A stretch of DNA of 64,000 nt, taken from Hysterium pulicare CBS 123377. Lineage: Eukaryota; Ascomycota; Dothideomycetes; Hysteriales; Hysteriaceae. The DNA lies in NCBI GenBank assembly GCA_000467715.1, contig AJFK01000206.1, forward strand, positions 62,001 through 126,000, read 5' to 3'. Each line of letters opens with the position of its first letter. The first letter of the stretch is position 1. Below the pieces are notes generated by a model, which did no database searches, was not told the DNA's origin, and saw only the letters and a list, made by a program, of their open reading frames with translations. Shown piece by piece: positions 11,945-25,591 of this stretch. Position numbers and translations under genes: made by a program.

Positions 11945-12917
11945 CTAAACGCTCTCGAGCACCTGCTCCTTGAATTCCCGCTCGACCTGTGATAATTGGG
12001 TTAGCTTTTAACAATGGATTGAAATAGAAGTGCAATGGTGCTGCCGGACCTTTTGACCCGACTCATCAGTGCTTGACTCGCCGTGAAGACCAAGAAGGGC
12101 GCCCAAGTCGAACTTAGGTGCCTTCAATAGCTTGACCTTTCGTACGTGGACCTGTTGCATCATTAGCCTTAAGGGCCAACCCGAATTGTCAGCCCATGCC
12201 AACATACGTTCTGGAGAGGATATATGCCCTGAGCGGCCTTCTCAATCTCACGTCCAATAACCTCTGGGATGAGCTTCTGTGTCAACTGAGCCAAGGTGCA
12301 GCTGCTAGCCTCCCGTGTCATGATCTCCGTCATCTTCTTCCTAATAGTTCTAATTTGAGAAGACGCAGCATAGGTAGTCTTCTTAATCTGGTTCGGCCTC
12401 CGCTTGGTGAACGCAATGCAGAAGAGACGGATGAGGTAGTCGTCGGTGGTCTTGACAACGACGTTGGCCTCGATGAGAGTTTGCCACTTGCGGACTAGCG
12501 ATCGCAGTTTGTCGGAGGTGAAGTCAAGACCGTGGAAGTTGGTCAGGCAGTTCTTGCCCTGGACCTCATCAACTCGTAGCTTGACCTTGCGGAAGGCGTG
12601 GTCTTCGTCTTTTTGGAGATCGGCGAGCGAGACTTCGAATATCCGGCCCTTGAGGGCGTCGTTTGCGTTTTTGAGACCGGTGGTTCGGTTTACGAGGGTT
12701 TTGCCAACACTATTGCAATCAAATTGTTAGCATTCGTGTATTTGATATTGGTTGAAAGCGAGGGATTTGAATTGAGATTGAGAACATGGACGTACTCTCT
12801 GACTTGGAAGGTTCCGGGAGCCTTAACATTGTACCAGTCCTTCTTCGCGAAGGTGTCTGTTTTCTTCTTGAGACCCTTCTTTCCCTTGGAAAGACGCTTG
12901 TTCTTGCCGACAGCCAT
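11945..12917 (-). CDS. RPS1: Small ribosomal subunit protein eS1 (RPS3a/Rps1)
   Basis: This is a component of the 40S ribosomal subunit near the mRNA exit. The start at 12917 gives [20 protein letters not shown]. Exon 1 ends ...FQVR and joins, through an intron of about 85 bp, to [20 protein letters not shown]. The next exon contains [40 protein letters not shown] and [20 protein letters not shown]. Later short exons give [20 protein letters not shown] and finally [13 protein letters not shown], with the stop at 11947-11945. About 256 residues and colinear with yeast Rps1 throughout. Four exons with three introns, as is common for fungal ribosomal protein genes. Confidence 0.97.
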
Positions 12918-13735
12918 GATTGCGACGAAAGTTGTTGATGCGTCGCGTGTGCGGAGGGGCTGCTGTAGTTTGTCGTCGGTCGAAGTTTTGCAGACATTTC
13001 GATGGAGTGGAGTGTGGAAGCTCGCTTGCGAGCACGGACCATAGCATCACGTGCAGCGATCTTCAACAACAACAAATTAAACGACGAAAAGCGAAGAGGC
13101 GCCAAGGTACATCACCAACACCACCATCCATCCTTCTGTTCCCACACATCGACGTGGATTGGGCCAACAGTCACTCTTTTGATTGTTTATTATTACTATA
13201 TGTCTACATTGATACCGTAAGCTTTCAGGAGCACGACTTTCCATACTCTGCAAACGCCCATTGATGAAGGCTCCAAGTCCTCCCCTATTTCCTTCGCCAA
13301 TTCTCTCCGTGAGGGGAGCCATCAACGACTGTGACGACACAAAAGAGCCCCAGTATACAGCCGGGTGATTGTCTACCCGCCCTTGGTCCCCAAAGCCCTC
13401 TCTATGTCGTCAGTCTCGTGGTTGTCCGCATCACGCCACCAGAATACGAAGTAAGGCCCTGAAGGATGCATCAACCGAGAAATCTCCCGCCTCGTATCTC
13501 TGCATTCTGTCGCACCCATCCAACTACCAGCTCGTCTCCTCGCATGGCGAAATGGCTCCTTCCTACAGCAGGCGGCTCCCGGAAGAAACAGTGTAGCCTC
13601 CCTTCATATTCTTAAAGGATCGTGTGGAGTGGTAAGGTGAAGTTCGCTTTTACTCGAAAAGTAGTTGAATGTTCGATTCAACTATATCGACGTCTATTTT
13701 CGTCTCCCCTGGTTCGTTCGGATGCGTTGTTCGCT
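12918..13735. other. eS1 promoter and 3' flank of the small conserved gene
   Basis: These 818 bp contain overlapping shadow frames only. A perfect 7-bp hairpin (GTTGAAT, loop GTTCG, ATTCAAC) lies near 13664-13682, just inside the 3' flank of the next minus-strand gene. It might be a terminator-like or RNA element, but nothing else supports that. No tRNA could be folded around it. Confidence 0.35.
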
Positions 13736-14256
13736 TCACGTTTTGACGGCTGTCTGCTGATGCCGTTGGTCATGGTCGTATGTATCTGGTTCTGGGCAGA
13801 ACTTTTCGAAGTCGGGAAAACTAATGTAGCCATCTGTGGAACGACACTTTATCAGTATCGAGGACGGTAGGATGAGTCATGAGTGAGCTTACCTTTGTTT
13901 TTATGTTCATACCAATACCTGGCCGAATCGTGCCTGGTCATAACAGGCCTTTTCTCCTCTTGGCTGCACAACGGCGACGAGTGTAATTCGGTGGTCCTGA
14001 GAGTCGGCGACGGCAATGGACTTGAGACTGGTGTACCTCTTCTAGGCGTTGCGGGATGTGAGACAACCTTAGCAAGTAGAGACGTAGCCTTCTCTGGGCT
14101 TCCACAGCCAGAATCTCTTCGAGATGCTAGTGGGGTGTGTGTACTCAGGCACGGTGACGAAACGGTTGATGGCGTCAGAGGCGGTCTTCGGTTGCCTGAT
14201 TTGTGTACCGACGGGGCCGGTGTGGGGAGAGAGATGTAGAACTTGCTGTTCGCCAT
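13736..14256 (-). CDS. Small Ser/Pro-rich protein with C-terminal DGYISFPDF motif
   Basis: The start is ATG 14256 (MANSKFYISLPTPAPSVHKS). A disordered Ser/Thr/Pro-rich region of about 105 residues follows. It leads to SARYWYEHKNK, where a canonical intron (about 13889-13824) splices to DGYISFPDFEKFCPEPDTYD and a short tail ending VKT at 13736. The product is about 150 residues. The splice restores a continuous motif that crosses the junction, which argues that the gene is real. The motif HKNKDGYISFPDF looks like a degenerate EF-hand loop (Asn, Asp, Gly and Ile in place, His instead of the first Asp), but there is only one copy and calcium binding is not shown. I do not recognise a named family. 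Confidence 0.65.
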
Positions 14257-16473
14257 GGTGTGTATAGATAGTCAGGCAGCCTGGAAGATTGTGGGGTGTA
14301 GATCAGGTACTATCCTTGTGCGAAGAATTGGGTGTTGAAGAAGAAGATCAAAAAATGGATACGTCAAGGCAAACGGGGCGATAGTCGTAGTAATATTTGT
14401 CCATAGATCCCAGCTGAGAAAGCGTGCATATTCACTCCCCCCAGAATAATCGCCGGCAAGCAAGAACCAAGGCAAATCCTTGTCTGTAGTGCAGAAGCCA
14501 CATCCCCACCCCATTAACTTGTCAAATGCACGCCGCGTCAAAAACGTGGTGCCCGTTTAAGAAAACACGCATTTCCGCTTCGCTGTCATCAGTCTATACG
14601 CCCGTGACTCGCATCCCGCACAAACGAGCCCTTCGGCTGCAGGCGTGAGCTGGACGAAAAGTTGTTGGAAAATTTCGAAAGCGTCACGACTCGTAAACCA
14701 CTCAACTTTGCTTCTAATCTTTTCCACAACCCCCGCTCAACTGCTAACTCCAGAAACGGATACGACATCCTAACCAGCGTATGTATCTGTTCCTGATTGG
14801 CATTTCTCGGGTCTCGGGAGTGCGGGTTCCCATGCAGCGGGGTTACACATGGCGATAGTTCTACAGACCACCCATATTAGCTTAACTCTGTCAGCCCAGC
14901 CATGTCTTTCTGAGACCCAGCGAAAGAGAGATAGGCTGGGGCCAGACAGTTCTGGAGTTTCTTTGCTTCGAATTTACTTGGCGGCCCACCCCTCTACCTC
15001 AGGGATGGACTGAGGTCCAAAGGCCGAGCTTTCCGTGAAAGTACTCCTTACACCCGTCCGGTAAGCTTTTCATCGGCCTCTTCTACGTTCTCACTATTTG
15101 GCTATCTTTTCTTCTATCTTGTCAGGAAACAGTGCAGGAGAACAACTCACCACAGCTCATATTCTCAGCATCGACTAAGCGCACGACACGTACCGACCCC
15201 ATCCACCATTTTCTCTCCAGGCTTCCAGTAGGATGAGTCTCACCCTCACTCCGTTACTTGCGGCTCGCATTATGTAGCTACCATCTAGTCAGCCAAATAA
15301 AAAAAACTGCCCCACCATCCCCCTCTTGTCTCTTCCTTCCAACCTTCGCAAGTGCCGTCGCGTGCTTGACAGCCTATCCTAGGGCCATCGCGCGGCGGCG
15401 GGTCTCGGAACATCTCGTTCTAGCAATACCTGCATTTGTCCTTCTTGGATCTAGGGACCCAGCCCAGCAGGTACATCGCTTTGGCTGGTTTACTAATGCT
15501 TGATACTCAATAACGGACTGGGCAGCATGGCATATACATCCTAAATCAAGAAAGATAACGTAGAGTATCTTTACTATGCACTTATGTGAAAGACTCCGAA
15601 TAATCTACTCGGATCCAGACATTTTACTACTCCTCATCTCCAATCAATCCCCGCAGCCTTATTAGCAATCACCAGGATTAGCTGTAGATCCCTCCCCAAA
15701 CCAGCAAAGCATATTCGAAACCTCCTCACCTGCACGTGCACATCAACGAAGGCAAATATCCCAGATTGCCTAAAAGTAGCTAAATATGTAGTTTGCTCAT
15801 ATTCATGCCACTTATTACCTTACCCTGCCACAATCACAATCACAATCGCAATCATCCGTCCCACTGCCTAGATCATTGCGTATTCACCGGGACCCCGTTA
15901 CAGGGTGACCAAGGTGCCCACCCCCGCGCGGCCCGCTCCGAGCGAATGACGGTAGGTGCGGAATGAGTGCATGCCTGGTATTTGTTTTCCTGGTTGTCAT
16001 GCGACACATTTTCAAGGTAGTGTAAGCTCGGCCCGGTCACTCTGAGTTGTGTTTATTATTTACTTTCTTTTGTGTACGTGTTTACTGCCTATGATACGTG
16101 GAATGAGGTCATGCGGGAGCCAATTAGACTTTTAAACGGTTAAAGTGGAGGTGAATTATGGGCGAGGAAGGTATGGTGGTGGGATGTGGCGCTTAGGGAG
16201 AAAGGAATCAGAGGTGTCTGGGCTACAGTGACTGGTTCAACATGCCGTGATGGGAGGAGTTTGGATGCAAAATAAGTATGTTCTCTTATCTAGGTTCGTG
16301 GCAAGTGTTCTGCGCCAGGAGCGCTTTCGGAGCTATGCACGTTCGAATACTTCCGGTTTGAATTTTAGTGATGGAGGGCGGTATATCTTGACGCGAAGAT
16401 ATAGAAAGCCAACTGTATCCAACCACCCGTTGCCAGATGACCATTTCCCGCTCGCCCTCCATGACGACTTCGC
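14257..16473. other. 2.2-kb gene-free stretch
   Basis: No protein gene could be supported; open frames are short and show no family features. One intron-like segment, 15061-15125, begins GTAAGC and ends in a pyrimidine-rich CTTGTCAG. It could be a spliced untranslated exon or noncoding RNA, although its branch site is weak. The right end holds the 3' UTR of the minus-strand Urg1 gene and the left end the promoter of the small conserved gene. Confidence 0.45.
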
Positions 16474-18485
16474 CTAATGCTATGATTGGAGTCAGTAAAG
16501 TCCATATCGGCCAATCCCACTCCTCGAAATTGGGGAAATCAGGAAAATGAATGCAAAACAAAAGCACCTACATCGATGTCCTCCCAACCGCGACCCTTCA
16601 CATTCGTCAACTCCTCCATCGTCATAATCTTTCCGGTGGTGACTGTGTGTGCCACGGCATCAGCGGCAAGACTCGGGGTCTGGAACAACGCAGATCGCTA
16701 GAAAGGAGGGGAGGACTTACAGTAGCCGGCATGGATCTTGGCGTCGATCTCGACTCTACTATCTTCTGGTATCATGTCTTCGGGTATGGGAACTCGTTCA
16801 TGGATAGGGATGCCTTGCTCAACTATCGCGTCATGCTTCATGCTAGAAACGAGGTGAGTAACCCGGATGCGCTAAGGAGTTGATTTAAGGATGGAGGGGT
16901 CGCGTCAAACTTACTTGGACATGCTGAGCATGCGATCAATCTTAGTGATTCCCAACCAATGCAGGATCTGTCATGATGGTGTGCTGGTCAGTACGCGATC
17001 GGCAGGTACAAATGATACAACACAGAAAGGTGGAGAAAGTTTCACAAGAAGATTGGAGGGTACTCACATCCGGCATAAGAGCCTGGAATCGCATGTCCTT
17101 AACACCGGCGATATTCTCCGTCCTCTTGAAATACTCCGAGGCTCGATCATCCCCGCGTTTCCTGGCATTGTACACGAGATACTTTGTCACTTCTCCCAAG
17201 GCGCGACCTTCTTTACGGAAGTAGATGACGACACCACTACCACCTTTCTGAGCTTCTTTAACCGCTTCTTCGACACCGAAGATGAGATAAGGGCGACATG
17301 TACAGATGTCAGAGCCGAAGACGTCGCTCCCATTACATTCATCATGAACACGAAGAGCAAGTCGAACGTTAGGATCCGACATCTTCTTAGGATCGCCAAA
17401 TATGTATACGGTGAGCCCTCCGATTGGTGGCAGGAATAGCTTGATGTCGCCTCTCGTGATCAACTCTGGATACGAACCGCCAGTTTCCTCAAAAAGTGAT
17501 CGCCGCAGTGTCCCCTCATCTGATTACGTTTGTCAATTCATTTGACTTTTCAGAAACAAGAATGTGCAGTCACTCACCAATGCCAAAACGCTCCGCAACA
17601 CCCGGAAGGTACCATACAGGCTCAACCGCAACCTTAGTTACGGCTAGTTCTCCAGTATCGTTCATACAAATCTTGCCGTCTGGAACAAGTCGTCCTTTCC
17701 TCACACTAGTTTCCAGCTCCGGTAGTTTCATATGCGCCCGAGTGATGGCTATCGTTGGCCGAATCTCTACGTTCTCATTCTGGATGATATCCCTAAAAAG
17801 CCATGGGGAAAGATGACCCATTGGATCCATAGCTACGATCTTCTTCGGATCGCTCCATTGTGGAAAGGGGCCAATATCCGCTGCAGGCTCCGTATTGGTG
17901 AAGTCCGGCTTGTGATCCACATCAATTTCCTTGCTTGCAACAGCGAGAGCGTGGTAGATGGAGTATGAGCCTCCATGTGCGCCAATAGCTGAGATGCATA
18001 AGTTGATGCCTGCAGATGAAGGATTGAATATGAAAGGGAGAATGCGTACCATTGCGTCTGCGGATTGTGTTAGGATGCCTCGATACCACGACTGGACCTC
18101 TCACGTTTGGATCTTTATGACCCCATTTCATCGGTAATGGGTCTACGCCAGCTTGGCCAGGATAGGAAGTCAAGATGATTTTGGAAGTCTTCGGAGTGGT
18201 GCTTTCTCGGCGTTTTGTTGGCATTTCAACTGCAATAGGTCCTTCATATTGCTCACTAACGGCAGCCAACAACTTTGTAGATTCTGCCTCTTTTGGTTGA
18301 GTAGAGGCATCATTTTGAGAACTACTTGCAGCTTCATCATGTAGCTGTTTGACTCCTGCTAACATGTTCACTCGACCGTTGATACCGTCTATGGCAGAGG
18401 AAAGTTGAGCGTTGTCCTTCTGAAGGGCCTTGAGGCCTTCCAGGACCTCTTTAAGGATGTTTTCATTTGCGCTGTCCGTAGACAT
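16474..18485 (-). CDS. urg1: Urg1/URC1, GTP cyclohydrolase II-like uracil catabolism protein
   Basis: The start is taken at ATG 18485 (MSTDSANENILKEVLEGLKA); an in-frame ATG at 18506 is also possible. A coiled-coil-like N-terminus of about 55 residues precedes SKIILTSYPGQAGVDPLPMK and GPVVVSRHPNTIRRRN, hallmark sequences of the Urg1/URC1 family. The RibA-like domain shows HDECNGSDVFGSDICTC, the C-x10-C-x-C zinc site of GTP cyclohydrolase II, plus FRKEGRALGEVTKYLVYNAR. The last intron (92 bp with a CTGAC branch point) leaves only DIDH before the stop at 16474. In Lachancea kluyveri and fission yeast this protein belongs to the URC/urg uracil-degradation pathway and is uracil-induced; its exact reaction is not settled. 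It is about 1.4 kb from the uracil phosphoribosyltransferase gene. Confidence 0.9.
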
Positions 18486-19014
18486 GTTTGCTAAGCAATC
18501 CTTCAAAAGAACACAAAGAAAATTGAAGCAGACGATAGAACGCGTGAGTTTTATGCCGAAGACTTCCGCTGAGACAACCCTAGCTGCGAAGAAAGGATAA
18601 TTTACGCTTTAGAGGAAGGATTGAGAAAGGAGAAGTATGCTTGAGATGAAAGATGACAGCTACTGGGCTGTTTATAAGAAAACGCTTTCGAGACTTCCAA
18701 GGTTCTCCCACTTTCGACGTAGATGGAGAGGTGGAGTGCACGAAGGGACATCGGCCGCTGATTGGTCCGTGTTATCGATTGGCCGAAGGCGGTGAGCGCA
18801 ATGACCCGCTTGGCACGCCACCACTGTGTAAGTTACCTCAAACAAAGAGCTTGCGGCATCCGATGAAGGTACCTTTGTCCATGTCTACGTCTATATAAAC
18901 CCTTGTAGCCATCCACAGAGCCTCTCGTATTCAAAATAGTGCGCTCTTTTGTTCCTGGTCACACACCGAAACAACTTCGCAGTTCGAATTCTCCGCTCGC
19001 CGTCAACATACAAA

Positions 19015-19573
19015 ATGGTACTATCAACCACATCTCAAAGTTGGCTAAGACTAATCCCGCACAGGGCAAACGAAAGAAATCATCGCGCAAACCCGTCGGC
19101 CCCAAGAAGGTAGAGTACTCCCTTCTCTAGGCAGTCGACCAGTCCAGGCTGACAATTCGTAGAAAGAGAAACTCCCTACCACTTTTCAATGCCTCTTCTG
19201 TAACCACGAGAACTCTGTATCCGTAAAGCTAGAGCCGAAACAAGGAGTTGGAAATTTGTTTTGCAAAGTCTGCGGACAGACATTCCAGACCCCAATAAAT
19301 GGTACGTTCGCTCCGGCCGCTTGAGCCCGAATTGTTGGATGAGTACTGAACGCGACCGTGACAGCACTCTCAGCTGGAGTAGATGTGTACGCGGACTGGA
19401 TCGACGCTTGCGACGCAGTTGCAAAGGAAAAGGCGGACGCAGCGGCGCCGAAGAGCACATACCGAGGCAGTCGACCAACCTCAACTCTCCCACGGGAGCA
19501 GGAGAGTCTTGGAGATGATTTCATAGTGGATGACGAGATGGATGCAGAGGGGGAATTTGCGGATGAGGAATGA
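19015..19573 (+). CDS. elf1: Transcription elongation factor Elf1 (ELOF1 homologue)
   Basis: The start codon at 19015 is followed at once by an intron (19018-19063), then [15 protein letters not shown], a second intron, [20 protein letters not shown] and, after a third intron, [20 protein letters not shown]. Two CxxC pairs (CLFC and CKVC) form the single zinc ribbon of Elf1, which binds elongating RNA polymerase II. The basic N-terminus and acidic C-terminal tail ([14 protein letters not shown]) match fungal Elf1 proteins. The product is about 126 residues. It lies between Urg1 and the uracil phosphoribosyltransferase, convergent with the latter (about 280 bp between stops). Confidence 0.95.
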
Positions 19574-19854
19574 TAGCGTTGACGTTCACTCTGTACGATA
19601 ATGGATTCACGTTGGACACTATCTACTAAGGGGCGTTCAGGAAATGACAAGGATTGTGTTCAAAAGTCTGGATCACCACACCGCGGTTGATAATAAGGCG
19701 AACATGGTGATCTCAAATATTCAACCGCAAACCGGCTATATCGAGTGTGGCGCGTAGTGAACTAGATATCGCCGTCGTCACAGTGTGGAGCATCCATGAT
19801 TAGAATTTGTCATAGCAGCCTATGTTACCCCATACGTATTGTAGGCTGCATTCC

Positions 19855-20747
<893 letters not shown>

Positions 20748-21369
20748 TAGGGAGTATGTATCTTTGGGTGAGAAGAGTTGAGAGATCGGTACGGGTTGGA
20801 GATAGTTGGATGCTCAACCATACAGTAGAATTACAAAGCTGATGAATTTCTTTGGCAAATTCAGACTTGAGAAGTTACTATCTAGAACCCAGAGTGAGCA
20901 GGCGAGAGGAATGGAAGATAAAGCACATTTGCAGAGGCTAGAACGTGACCATTCGTCGGCGAACTCCACCACCGTAATTTGACGATAGACTTACCGCTTT
21001 GGGAGAGCGGTAAAAGATGGGCGGAGGACCCTGTTTCACGCCTCATCGCCTTGGCAGATGCAACATAGGACCACCGCCACAGCGGAACAACATACTTTTC
21101 ACGCACGGAGCCACAGTAAACATCATCGTCATACCCTTTGTGTTGCCAACGACTGTTCATGCAACTACCCGCTTTCAGCATTCACCACCCAAAACAAAGC
21201 CCACCATTCATTTAGTAGTGGCTTACTGCATTGTCGCATACTGAACACCATCCTGTCTCAACCAGCGCTCCACGTCAAGATTCCACTCCTCTCAACCATG
21301 GTCGCCTAGGACGTCTAAACGGCGTTCGATCTGCCCAGGCTCTCGTTTCCACCCTTCCTCTGCCTCTCC
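20748..21369. promoter_or_regulatory. Divergent intergenic region, UPRT / Wapl
   Basis: These 622 bp separate the minus-strand UPRT start from the plus-strand Wapl start and must contain both promoters. Short overlapping frames are present, but none has family features. No specific operator could be assigned. Confidence 0.5.
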
Positions 21370-24300
21370 ATGGCAACCGCCATGTCCTCGTCTTTCACCA
21401 GTGCCCAGCGACGAAAGCCGATCGCGACCTACGGCAAAAAGGCGCGTAATCCCAATCTCGCATTTCATGACGATGGACCATCCCCCGAGCCACCGCGGCC
21501 TCAGGTGCCTGGCTGGAGTAATGATCTGAAGAAGCCAGGGACAGGCCCTGAGTCAAGGAACGCGTTGGCGAGTACAAGCAGCCTGCGGAAACCTGCATCG
21601 CCCGCGGCCGCCTCGAGTGTGCGATATTCTGACGCGAAACCTACTTCTGAGCGACTGCTAGCAAACCCGGCAACGGTCAAAGAATCAGCAAATGCCGATC
21701 CGTTTGATGTCCCTTTTTCTGACGAAGAAGACACACCCGTGAAGCAACCACCACTCAAACCTCACCCATTCCGTCGATCTGATCGTGTCGATGACCATTC
21801 ATCAATACCTGCCACGAAGCGACCGATCGTGCCATCTAAGCCGACCGCCCCATCTAGACCGACCGCCCGAACGACTCAGCCCGCTGTATCAAATATAAAT
21901 CCCCGCAAGAACAAAGCGTCAGTATCGAACCTTGCAGTCGGGAATGCCCCGGGTAAGAGTACAAAGACGGATGCCAACGTCTTCGATGTCCCGTCCTCTG
22001 AAGACGAACACTCTGTCCCAACGCGAACGCCACGCCGACCACTCCCGATACAGGCTTCTAGTCCAAGGGCGTCACCTAAATCCCGAAGTACAAGTACCCA
22101 GCCATCTCCGCGGCAGAACATTGACTCCGATTCATCTACCGCTTCGAAGAAACGGAAGCGATACACGTCTCTCAATTCTACCTTAGATGATCAGACGCTA
22201 GAGGAGCAAGGGAACACGGCTGACGGTAGGTTTGATGTTGTCCCTCAACGAAGCAAAAAGTTTCGTAAGAACGAGAACACAGTTCTTCCGGATCAAAATA
22301 AGGTTGAGGTTCAGGTAGTCATTCCTGCCTCAGAAGGGCTAGCAATTCGAAGAGAAAATGAGCTTGGCATTAGAAAGCCTGCACGAACAAGAATGAGAAC
22401 GGTTCCGATTAGATCCCCAATTGCGAAGGGCCAATCCGCTCCAGCGAAATTGCACGAAATGCTGGCTGCACCCGAGTCACGCGTCGCACAGTACCCATCT
22501 CCTCTACCGAGCGTTTCATCATCACCGGCAAACGATGAGACAATGTACGACGTCGTAGAACCTGCAACTCCTCCACGACAAGCGACCCGACCAGTAGCTA
22601 CCTCAGCACTTGGTTCAGTTACACCTCGTCAAAAGCAGATCTGGAACGATTTCTTGGGTGAAGCATCACAAACCACTACTCCCTCCATTCTCAATCTCGG
22701 GAAATTGCAATTGTCCGAGCGTCGAACCACCGGGAAGCCAACGGCTTTGGCAAGGTCTTCCTCAGATGTCCCTCAAACATCCCATTCTCGAAAACCGAGA
22801 TTGATCGATAGTCTCATTCGAGCTGCGCCTGTGATAGAGGAGGAGGAGGAAAGTGAAGATGACACGGTAGTGGGAGGAATGAACGCAGCATCACAGCGCG
22901 GACTGGAGACGACAAACGGCCACAACCAAACGTACCAGGCCTCCTTCAAGAACACCCTTGACCATATGGATGTAGATGTTGAGCCACCGTCAAATTCTCA
23001 ATCTTCTCAAACCACCAGTTTTGCCAAGAGCGGACCTAAAATTACCTACGCCAAACAACGATCGTATCTAGAGGAATCCAATCTGGAAGATCTCCTCACG
23101 ATGCCAATGGATACGGATTCTGCAATCAGCGCTGGCTCACGAAGGCGAGGTCTTAACACACAGCCAACGGCTAGAGCCCAAGCACCTGCTCAGGACGAGG
23201 AGGAGATGGAGGACTCAACCAACAAAGTACGAAGCATCCATGAACTTCGAAAGAAAGGGCAGAACTCTAGGTTCGAATTTGAAATGCATGCGTTGATCGA
23301 TGATATCGCGGACAAGGGCGGGAACAAGTCCAGACGAAGAAGCGCGATGATAGAACTTTGCACGAAACTGGCGGAGGACAAATTCTTGGAACAGCTTTTC
23401 AATTCCGCCGTCGACCAGCAATTCTTCAACAGCTTGGTATCGGCAGGTGAACCTATTTTTGACTTCGCCGCTACGGTTGCCATTGCATTCATTCTAAAGG
23501 CTGGGTCTGGAATCAACGTGTTGGATCAAATTCATCGGTCCACGGTTTTCTCAACTCTTACAGTACAGCTGGAACAAGAAGTGGACATCAGGCGCATTGC
23601 TAGAGAGCGGCGCACCAATTTGTCGAAAGTTGGGCAAGAAGATGTTATTAAATTTCGAGGCTTTGTCCAGGAATCGTCCATTTGGAATGGTGACAAGCCG
23701 CCCACAATGTCTCCGCAGATTGTTGCCATGAGAGCTATGGAGCTGCTGATCCTTGGCTTGCGCAAATCGGGTAGCACTGAGAATCTGCTGAGCGAAGAGG
23801 CTCTCGCCAAATTGGCGAACGTCGCTTCTCCTTCTTGTGACCGCATGAAGACTGGAGTATCGTCGTCACTCGATCTATTCAACCTAAATTTAGTATTCTC
23901 AATCTTGGAAGCAGCATCGACGCTCAAAGACAAGCAAACAACATGGCCAAACAAAATCGTTCAGCGCCTGGTCGATATGATTGCGGTTCTTTTTGGTATC
24001 GAAGGGCCTTCTCCAATCAAATTGGCTATTCGGCTCTGCGTGAGCATTACAAACAACAACCCGAAAGCCTGTGCAAGCTTTGCTGGGCCGACATTCATCA
24101 AGCCGCTAGTGCAATCAATCGACCAGCGGTTCAGGATGCTTTCGGAATCGCTCGAAGAAGAACAACGAATGGATGTTCTAGAAACCCTCATTCTATCCCT
24201 AGGTGCTATGATCAATCTGGCCGAGTTCAATGATGAGGCAAGATCATCCGTCTCTGCTGGCGATGATGTGCTGCTTGAATCTCTTGTCAAGTCCTTCCTC

Positions 24301-24662
24301 GGCGGACTTGAGCGAGCTGCACAGGTAAGCCTGCTCTTGTTCCAACTTAGTGAATTCTTACTGACTGCGAGTAGGCCGACTCAATGGAGGAGTCACAATC
24401 AAGCGTAGCAACAGGTTATTTGACGGTTCTGCTTGGCAATCTCTGCCTCAACGACAGCATTCGACATAAGGTCCGAAGCCAGCTTCCCGGACAGAAGATT
24501 GACGTGCTCGTCAATGCGGTCCAAGAATTCATTCACTATCACGAGAAAGTCGATCGAGATCTGAAGGAGGCCTTTGAAGGCGAAGAAGGGCAGGAGACAT
24601 GGACGCATTTCACTCTGCGATTACAGGCGGTCGTAGATCGTCTAAAAGGTATGGAAGTGTAG
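21370..24662 (+). CDS. Wapl/Rad61-like cohesin release factor
   Basis: Two exons (21370-24324 and 24375-24662) encode 1080 residues; the 50-bp intron has a CTGAC branch point. The first 600 or so residues are disordered, rich in Ser, Pro, Lys and Arg, with repeated DVPFSDEED/DVPSSEDEH acidic patches. The C-terminal 450 residues form the helical WAPL domain, starting at VRSIHELRKKGQNSRFEFEM and including SRRRSAMIELCTKLAEDKFL, IRLCVSITNNNPKACASFAG and VLLGNLCLNDSIRHKVRSQL. Wapl opens the cohesin ring and promotes its release from chromatin in the nucleus. Start codon ATG 21370 is followed by a second ATG at codon 5. Length and domain order match filamentous ascomycete homologues. Confidence 0.92.
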
Positions 24663-25591
24663 AGGAAGGAGCATATTGGATGTCGTATCTGCAGTGTCTG
24701 AAAGCGGAAGGTGAAAGACGACATATTCATTGGGTGTTGTCCTTGGAGTCGAGTTGGATTGTTTGTTGGCGGACGGATGGATTACCACGATACCCCTTTT
24801 CCTTTGTGAGAAACGATGTGTTGGTTGCATCTGAAGGATAAAAGGCCAGCTTCAGCAATGAATGGTGCCTGAGGCATGGGGCATGCAGCCTATTGTCCCC
24901 ATCTATTTTCCCAATGTAACTAGCTTTAACAAGGCAAACAGGAAAGGCAACCAGCTAGACTGCAAAATGCCTAAATCCCAACCCCATACTTCTGGCTAGG
25001 GCTGAACCACAGCTTCGGATTCCTGTGACGCATTCTCCGGCTGGCAAAAATGGAAAATAGCCTTCTGCATGTCTTCTGGAAGTTTGGGTTTGGAGCGCAT
25101 TCGGCGACGCGCATGCCATTCACTTTTTGGCTGGAGGGTAAAGATGACGGAGCATCGGGCCAGTCGTCGTTGCTCTGTAGCGCACTCCCTTTGTTGCTTG
25201 TGATTGCCCCACCACCTGCGTCTTTGGGGGCCATAGCGGCGGAGGCCTTGGCCGAAAACGCATTCCATTACCTGATGTCAACCCAACCATCCAGATATTA
25301 TTTCAGCAAACGCTTTGGCTGGCGGCATACAACATCCCTTACCCTCTTCCCAACTTCATGTTTGATGTTTGGCTGCGCTTATTCCACATTGACTTGCCTT
25401 TTGCCAATCACCCGACACGTCTCCTGCGCTTGCAGGGTACCAAGTAGCTGCTTTGGAGAAGTACTGCACTCTCCCTAGCTCTCACTTTTAGCTTCACCCG
25501 AGAAGAACAGCGAGCTGCACTAGGCATCAGCATACGAAGCACTGCTCTTTCGCGCTCTCCTACACCACTCTCCAACCCCCCTCTTGGAAAG
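24663..25591. other. Intergenic region upstream of Rheb
   Basis: These 929 bp hold the Wapl 3' UTR and the Rheb promoter. Open frames such as 25050-25478 plus have no family features and overlap antisense frames of similar length. The last 150 bp are pyrimidine-rich (CTCTCC tracts), as is usual upstream of fungal housekeeping genes. Confidence 0.45.

Noticed and set aside
13660-13690. Possible tRNA from a GTTCGATTC B-box-like sequence
   Set aside because: The sequence forms a perfect 7-bp hairpin with a 5-base loop, and no acceptor, D or anticodon arm can be folded around it.
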